Both the position numbers and the translations under genes were made by a program. A DNA stretch of 43,980 nucleotides from Ruminococcus sp. UBA7014 (GTDB lineage Bacteria; Bacillota; Clostridia; Oscillospirales; Ruminococcaceae): NCBI GenBank assembly GCA_002449575.1, contig DJXC01000029.1, positions 1-43,980 of the forward strand. The letters are read 5' to 3'. The notes beneath the pieces are model-generated. The model searched no databases. It was not told where the DNA came from and saw only the letters and a list, made by a program, of their open reading frames with translations. Below, piece by piece: positions 40,516-43,980 of the stretch (within the stretch, counting starts at the first letter, position 1; the number at the start of each line of letters is the position of its first letter).

Positions 40516-41753
40516 AATTCCAACTCCTTTTTAGAGATAATTCCAGATGATTTCTTTTTTCTGCGAGAAACTTTTACTTTTTTTCTGTTTTTTGGTTTTT
40601 CCTGATGCGGAACAGCTTCCAGTGCAGCAGTCGGAACAAAATCCAGATTTAAATTTTCTTCCTGTGGCTGTTCTTTTTCGAGCAGGACTTCCGTCACCTT
40701 TTCCGGTGGTTTGTAGACACGAGGTACAGGAACTGGGGGTTCTTCTTTTATATCAGGAACTTCTTCTTTCAGTTCTTCTGTATCGTGAGTGAAAACCTTT
40801 TCCCAGAAAGCAGAGATTTTTCCGGAAACTTTTTTCTTATGGGACACTTCCGGTTCTGTCACTTCTGGTACTGCCTCCGGCTTTTTCTTTTTCTTTTTCT
40901 TTTTTTTCTTCTTTTTTGGGGCAGCCGGAAGTTCTGCACCGAGTTCTTCGGAAATTTGCATCAGTCCGGTATCATCTCCGGAAGTCTGCGGAATTTCCGG
41001 AAGTTCAGAAAGTTCCGGAACACCGGGAGTTTCTGTTTCCTGTAGAAATTTCAGTTGTTCAGAATTCTGTGTTTCAGAATTTTCAGAAAATTCTGAAAGA
41101 GCATCTTCCCATGCCGGAATCATTTCTTCTGGTGGGGGCGATTCCGGAGGAAGTTCCGTTTTTTTCTGTGCCTGTAATTCCATCTGCTTTTTAATTTCAG
41201 CAGCATGCCGGCGGATTTTTTCACGCCGAATCTGTTCCGGCGTTTTTGGGGGTGTTGCTGCAAGAACTGCTTCTAATTTTTCCTGTTTCAGGCGGTCAGC
41301 AACGCTGGTATCTCTGGGAATATCCGGTGGTAGTTCTTCTTTGATTTCAACATGAAAATTCTTTTTCGGCTTGGAAGTTTCCGGAGCAGCTTTTACTTTT
41401 TTATGCTTCTTTTTGGAAGATTTATTTTCTGCTTTCCGGGTGGGTTTTCGTTCAGTATCAGGTTTAGGAAGCGCACCTTCCAGAAGTCTGTCATGCATTC
41501 TGACAGCAGGATTCTGAGATGGTGTTTCTGAAAAATGGCTGACAGGGTCAGGGGTTATTACAGGCGGACGTTTCCGGGTTGGCGGCTTGTCATAGACGGG
41601 CTTCGGAGACTCCGGCTGTTGTTCACGGTTTAAGCTATCTGCAATTTCGTTGACTTTCTTCCGGGATGCTTCACTGACATTGACTTTTGGTTCTGGCAGA
41701 TGTTCAGCATCATCTACTAAATTATGCAATAAATCACGAAGTTCACGTTTCAT
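40512..41753 (-). CDS. Lys/Pro/Glu-rich low-complexity protein, function unknown
   Basis: A 413-residue protein with no recognisable fold. Only the N-terminal 45 residues (M-K-R-E-L-R-D-L-L-H-N-L-V-D-D-A-E-H-L) look ordered; the rest alternates Pro/Glu-rich and Lys-rich stretches, with basic patches at 112-121 and 390-406, and a run of 12 lysines at 280-291 (40881-40916). No membrane segment or signal peptide, so it is a cytoplasmic, disordered protein that may bind nucleic acid or acidic partners. It is locked between proA (6 bases) and tyrA (4-base overlap), so it is translated with biosynthetic enzymes, though it has no enzyme features. The A-rich lysine codons are prone to slippage. Confidence 0.8.
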   Translation of the reverse strand: MKRELRDLLHNLVDDAEHLPEPKVNVSEASRKKVNEIADSLNREQQPESPKPVYDKPPTRKRPPVITPDPVSHFSETPSQNPAVRMHDRLLEGALPKPDTERKPTRKAENKSSKKKHKKVKAAPETSKPKKNFHVEIKEELPPDIPRDTSVADRLKQEKLEAVLAATPPKTPEQIRREKIRRHAAEIKKQMELQAQKKTELPPESPPPEEMIPAWEDALSEFSENSETQNSEQLKFLQETETPGVPELSELPEIPQTSGDDTGLMQISEELGAELPAAPKKKKKKKKKKKKPEAVPEVTEPEVSHKKKVSGKISAFWEKVFTHDTEELKEEVPDIKEEPPVPVPRVYKPPEKVTEVLLEKEQPQEENLNLDFVPTAALEAVPHQEKPKNRKKVKVSRRKKKSSGIISKKELEL

Positions 41754-41759
41754 AATGCT

Positions 41760-43010
41760 TTAACCCCGGACTTGTCCGTTCCCGGTGATTCTGTACTGCA
41801 TTGTTGTCAGAGCCAGCAGTCCCATAGGTCCTCTTGCATGGAGTTTCTGTGTAGAAATACCGATTTCTGCACCAAATCCGAATTCTTCGCCGTCAGTAAA
41901 TCTAGTTGAGGCATTTACATAAACAGCAGCAGAATTTACATGATTCAGGAAATATTCTGCATGATTCATATTCTGTGTGACAATCGCTTCTGAATGATTT
42001 GTACTGTATTTCTGAATATGTGCAACAGCTTCCTCTACAGAGTCCACCACCCGGACAGCAATTTCATAATTCCCATATTCTTTAAAATAATCTTCTTCTG
42101 TAACGGGAATCACACAGTCACCGAGAATTTTCTGCGTTGTTTCACAGCCGTGAATGATGACTTTATGTGTATCAAATGCTTTCTTGATTTCCGGCAGAAT
42201 GCTTTTTGCAATTTCTTTATGCACGAGAAGGGTTTCAATCGCATTGCAGACAGACGGTCTCTGGGTTTTGGCGTTATCTGCAATGCTGACAGCCATTTCC
42301 GGCAGAGCAGAATCATCAATATAGACATGACAATTTCCTGCACCTGTTTCAATAACCGGAACAGTTGCCTGCTTCACAACTGCCTGAATCAGTCCTGCAC
42401 CGCCTCTGGGAATCAGAACATCAAGATAGCCATTTAATCTCATCATATCAGCAGCAGTTTCACGGTCGGTCTTTTCGACAAGCTGTACCAGTTCTTCCGG
42501 CAGTCCTGTGCTTGCAAGTGCATTCTGCATCACTTTCACCAGACAAAGATTAGAATTGATAGCTTCTTTACCGCCTCTCAGAATTACGGCATTTCCTGCT
42601 TTCAGGCAGAGTACAGCAGCATCTACTGTCACATTCGGACGGGATTCAAAAATAATGCCGATAACGCCCATAGGCACACGCACCTGACGGATTCGCAGAC
42701 CATTCGGACGAAGCCAGCCTTTGATTTCCTCACCGACAGGGTCATCCAGTGCGACTACTTTCAGTACAGCGTTTGCAATTGCCTGAATGCGTTCTGCTGT
42801 CAGTTTCAGTCTGTCCTGCATCGCCGGAGTCATATTGTTTCTGACAGCATTCTCCATATCTTTTTGATTGGCTTCCAGAATGCTTTCTGTATTCTGCCTC
42901 AAAGCTTCTGCAATTGCCGTCAGTGCCTGATTTTTCAGAACAGTTCCGGCAGAAGCAGCAGCATAGCTTGCCTGTTTTGCCTTCTGTCCTAATTCTTCCA
43001 TGTAATTCAT
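41760..43010 (-). CDS. proA: Gamma-glutamyl phosphate reductase ProA
   Basis: Second enzyme of proline synthesis, reducing gamma-glutamyl phosphate to glutamate semialdehyde with NADPH. An aldehyde dehydrogenase fold of 416 residues with catalytic C255 in R-P-S-V-C-N-A, cofactor-region G-V-I-G-I-I-F-E-S-R-P near 115-125 and the C-terminal F-G-F-G-A-E-I-G-I-S-T segment. GAGAGGGG stands eight bases before ATG 43010. It follows proB by 26 bases; proC is not in this window. Confidence 0.97.
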   Translation of the reverse strand: MNYMEELGQKAKQASYAAASAGTVLKNQALTAIAEALRQNTESILEANQKDMENAVRNNMTPAMQDRLKLTAERIQAIANAVLKVVALDDPVGEEIKGWLRPNGLRIRQVRVPMGVIGIIFESRPNVTVDAAVLCLKAGNAVILRGGKEAINSNLCLVKVMQNALASTGLPEELVQLVEKTDRETAADMMRLNGYLDVLIPRGGAGLIQAVVKQATVPVIETGAGNCHVYIDDSALPEMAVSIADNAKTQRPSVCNAIETLLVHKEIAKSILPEIKKAFDTHKVIIHGCETTQKILGDCVIPVTEEDYFKEYGNYEIAVRVVDSVEEAVAHIQKYSTNHSEAIVTQNMNHAEYFLNHVNSAAVYVNASTRFTDGEEFGFGAEIGISTQKLHARGPMGLLALTTMQYRITGNGQVRG

Positions 43011-43036
43011 AAAAATTTCCCCTCTCTTGTTATCAG

Positions 43037-43831
43037 CTATTTTACAGCCGGAAAATATGTGCCGATTTCTTCACCATCGAATAATTTATATAAATCTTCG
43101 GGATTTCTGCCGTTCATGATAATCATATCCACTCCGGCAGCCGTTGCGATTTTCGCAGCATTGATTTTCGTTGCCATACCGCCAGACCCCAGCTTGCTGC
43201 CTGCACCGCCGGCGATTTTTTCGATATGTTCGTCAATTTTTTCCACGACAGAAATAATTTCTGCATCTTCATTCTGGTGTGGGTCTTCGGAATAGAGACC
43301 GTCAATATCTGACAGGATAATCAATGCTTCTGCGCCGGCGATAGAAGCCACTACCGCAGACAGTGAATCATTTTCACCGATTTCGAGTTCCAGTTCGTCA
43401 ATAGCGACTGTATCATTTTCATTCACAATAGGAATCACGCCCATTGCTGTGAGAGAATCAATCGCATTGCGGACATTGTTCACTCTGTCCGGAGTGCTGA
43501 TAATCGTTTTTGTCAATAAAATCTGTGCAACAGTAATACTATATCTGGAAAACATTTCGTCATAGATATGCATTAATTCGCACTGTCCGACAGCAGCAGC
43601 AGCCTGTTTTGTCGGTGTATCTTTCGGACGTTCTTTCAGATTAAGCTTACCGACTCCCAGACCAACTGCACCTGATGAAACCAGAATCATTTCATGTCCG
43701 GCATTCTGCAAATCTGCCAGCACTCTGGTAAGATTTGTCATCCGGCGAATGTTGAGCTTCCCGGTTTTATGCGCCAGTGTAGAAGTTCCCAGCTTAATTA
43801 CAATTCTTTTCTTATTTCTCAAATCTATCAT
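43037..43831 (-). CDS. proB: Glutamate 5-kinase ProB (without PUA domain)
   Basis: First committed step of proline synthesis, phosphorylating glutamate. The amino-acid kinase fold is complete: V-I-K-L-G-T-S-T near 11-18, V-S-S-G-A-V-G-L-G near 52-60, N-E-N-D-T-V near 137-142 and G-T/S-K-L-G-S-G-G-M-x-T-K near 214. At 264 residues it lacks the C-terminal PUA domain of the E. coli enzyme, as in many Firmicutes. It is upstream of proA in one operon; the gene before it in the same direction is a truncated 2-hydroxyacid dehydrogenase. Confidence 0.97.
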   Translation of the reverse strand: MIDLRNKKRIVIKLGTSTLAHKTGKLNIRRMTNLTRVLADLQNAGHEMILVSSGAVGLGVGKLNLKERPKDTPTKQAAAAVGQCELMHIYDEMFSRYSITVAQILLTKTIISTPDRVNNVRNAIDSLTAMGVIPIVNENDTVAIDELELEIGENDSLSAVVASIAGAEALIILSDIDGLYSEDPHQNEDAEIISVVEKIDEHIEKIAGGAGSKLGSGGMATKINAAKIATAAGVDMIIMNGRNPEDLYKLFDGEEIGTYFPAVK

Positions 43832-43851
43832 AAAACAAATCCTGCTTTCTG

Positions 43852-43980
43852 TTAATTTACCTGATTTATGGGCATTCCGGAAAGATACGCTTTCAAATTA
43901 TCTGAAACTATCTGTAATAATCTTTCTCTTGTCTCGACTGCTGACCATGCAATATGCGGTGTAATCAGGCAGTTTTTCGC
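43852..43980 (-). CDS. C-terminal end of a D-2-hydroxyacid dehydrogenase (partial)
   Basis: The last 42 codons of a gene running off the window edge. The sequence contains N-C-L-I-T-P-H-I-A-W, including the catalytic histidine of the D-isomer-specific 2-hydroxyacid dehydrogenases, then R-E-R-L-L-Q-I-V-S-D-N-L-K-A-Y-L-S-G and M-P-I-N-Q-V-N. The A-W after the histidine and the end are typical of glycerate/hydroxypyruvate reductases. It stops at TAA 43852-43854, 20 bases before the proB start, so it is probably in the same operon. Confidence 0.85.
   Translation of the reverse strand, partial: AKNCLITPHIAWSAVETRERLLQIVSDNLKAYLSGMPINQVN

Noticed and set aside
40881..40916. Possible frameshift in the poly-lysine tract
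   Set aside because: The frame stays open on both sides and joins tyrA with a proper ATGA overlap, so the gene appears intact; only slippage during expression remains possible.
40785..41355. Plus-strand Ser/Phe-rich frames opposite the lysine-rich gene
   Set aside because: They arise from the complement of Lys/Glu/Pro codons. The minus-strand frame has a ribosome-binding site, operon overlaps and better codon structure.
1..43980. CRISPR arrays, insertion sequences, rRNA genes or a replication origin
   Set aside because: Reading the window showed no regularly spaced direct repeats, transposase motifs, rRNA sequence or DnaA-box cluster.

Overview
The window looks like a chromosomal segment of a low-to-middle GC Firmicute of the Clostridia, most probably Oscillospiraceae/Ruminococcus-like. 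This rests on content only: SpoVG and a BofA-like protein, Bacillota-style ribosome-binding sites (AAAGGAG), a HrcA/CIRCE operator, a DUF4321 protein beside the mre genes, BspA-type leucine-rich-repeat proteins and a YfhO protein. Most of it is housekeeping sequence in tightly packed operons. The tRNA genes have no encoded CCA.

Layout. 1-2.1 kb: nadA-mnmA (+), behind a strong promoter with dyad symmetry. 2.1-6.7 kb: minus-strand group LRR protein, patatin-like lipase, cysE, aroC; cysE-aroC also has its own promoter. 6.8-8.2 kb: a small plus-strand prophage-like remnant (Lar-type zinc ribbon, small phage-type protein, GH25 endolysin) next to tRNA-Leu(GAG) and tRNA-Ser(GGA). 8.6-12.4 kb: a minus-strand three-gene operon VWA/DUF2201, LRR, MoxR AAA+ ATPase. 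12.5-16.0 kb: ABC ATPase and a large FtsX-type permease (+). 16.2 kb: hsp20 under a CIRCE-overlapped promoter. 16.7-20.2 kb: hisS, aspS and a small unknown gene (-). 20.3-26.2 kb: mreB-mreC-mreD-mrdA and, from a separate promoter, a minD-like gene and mgsA (-). 26.3-31.4 kb: murC, LexA-like regulator, zapA, U32 peptidase, dut, DUF4321 (-). 31.6 kb: spoVG (+). 31.9-35.5 kb: metallophosphoesterase, YfhO, NUDIX hydrolase (-). 35.6-36.8 kb: four small plus-strand genes ending in a BofA-like gene. 36.9-37.9 kb: rplJ-rplL with an L10 leader (-). 38.0-43.98 kb: minus-strand operon of a truncated 2-hydroxyacid dehydrogenase, proB, proA, a Lys/Pro-rich protein, tyrA, an SPFH protein and an unknown 241-residue protein.

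The genes form several functional sets: cell shape and wall synthesis (mre genes, PBP2, MurC, ZapA), translation (two aminoacyl-tRNA synthetases, two tRNAs, L10/L7-L12, MnmA), and amino-acid and cofactor synthesis (nadA, cysE, aroC, tyrA, proBA). Points that deserve attention: a LexA-like protein without its cleavage site or Ser-Lys dyad; the VWA-LRR-MoxR operon, whose LRR protein shares a C-terminal module with a second LRR protein 5 kb away; an mre/min locus without minC, minE or rodA; a cluster of four unannotated small genes; and a very high density of the palindrome TCCGGA in coding and non-coding DNA. No CRISPR array, transposase or integrase was seen.
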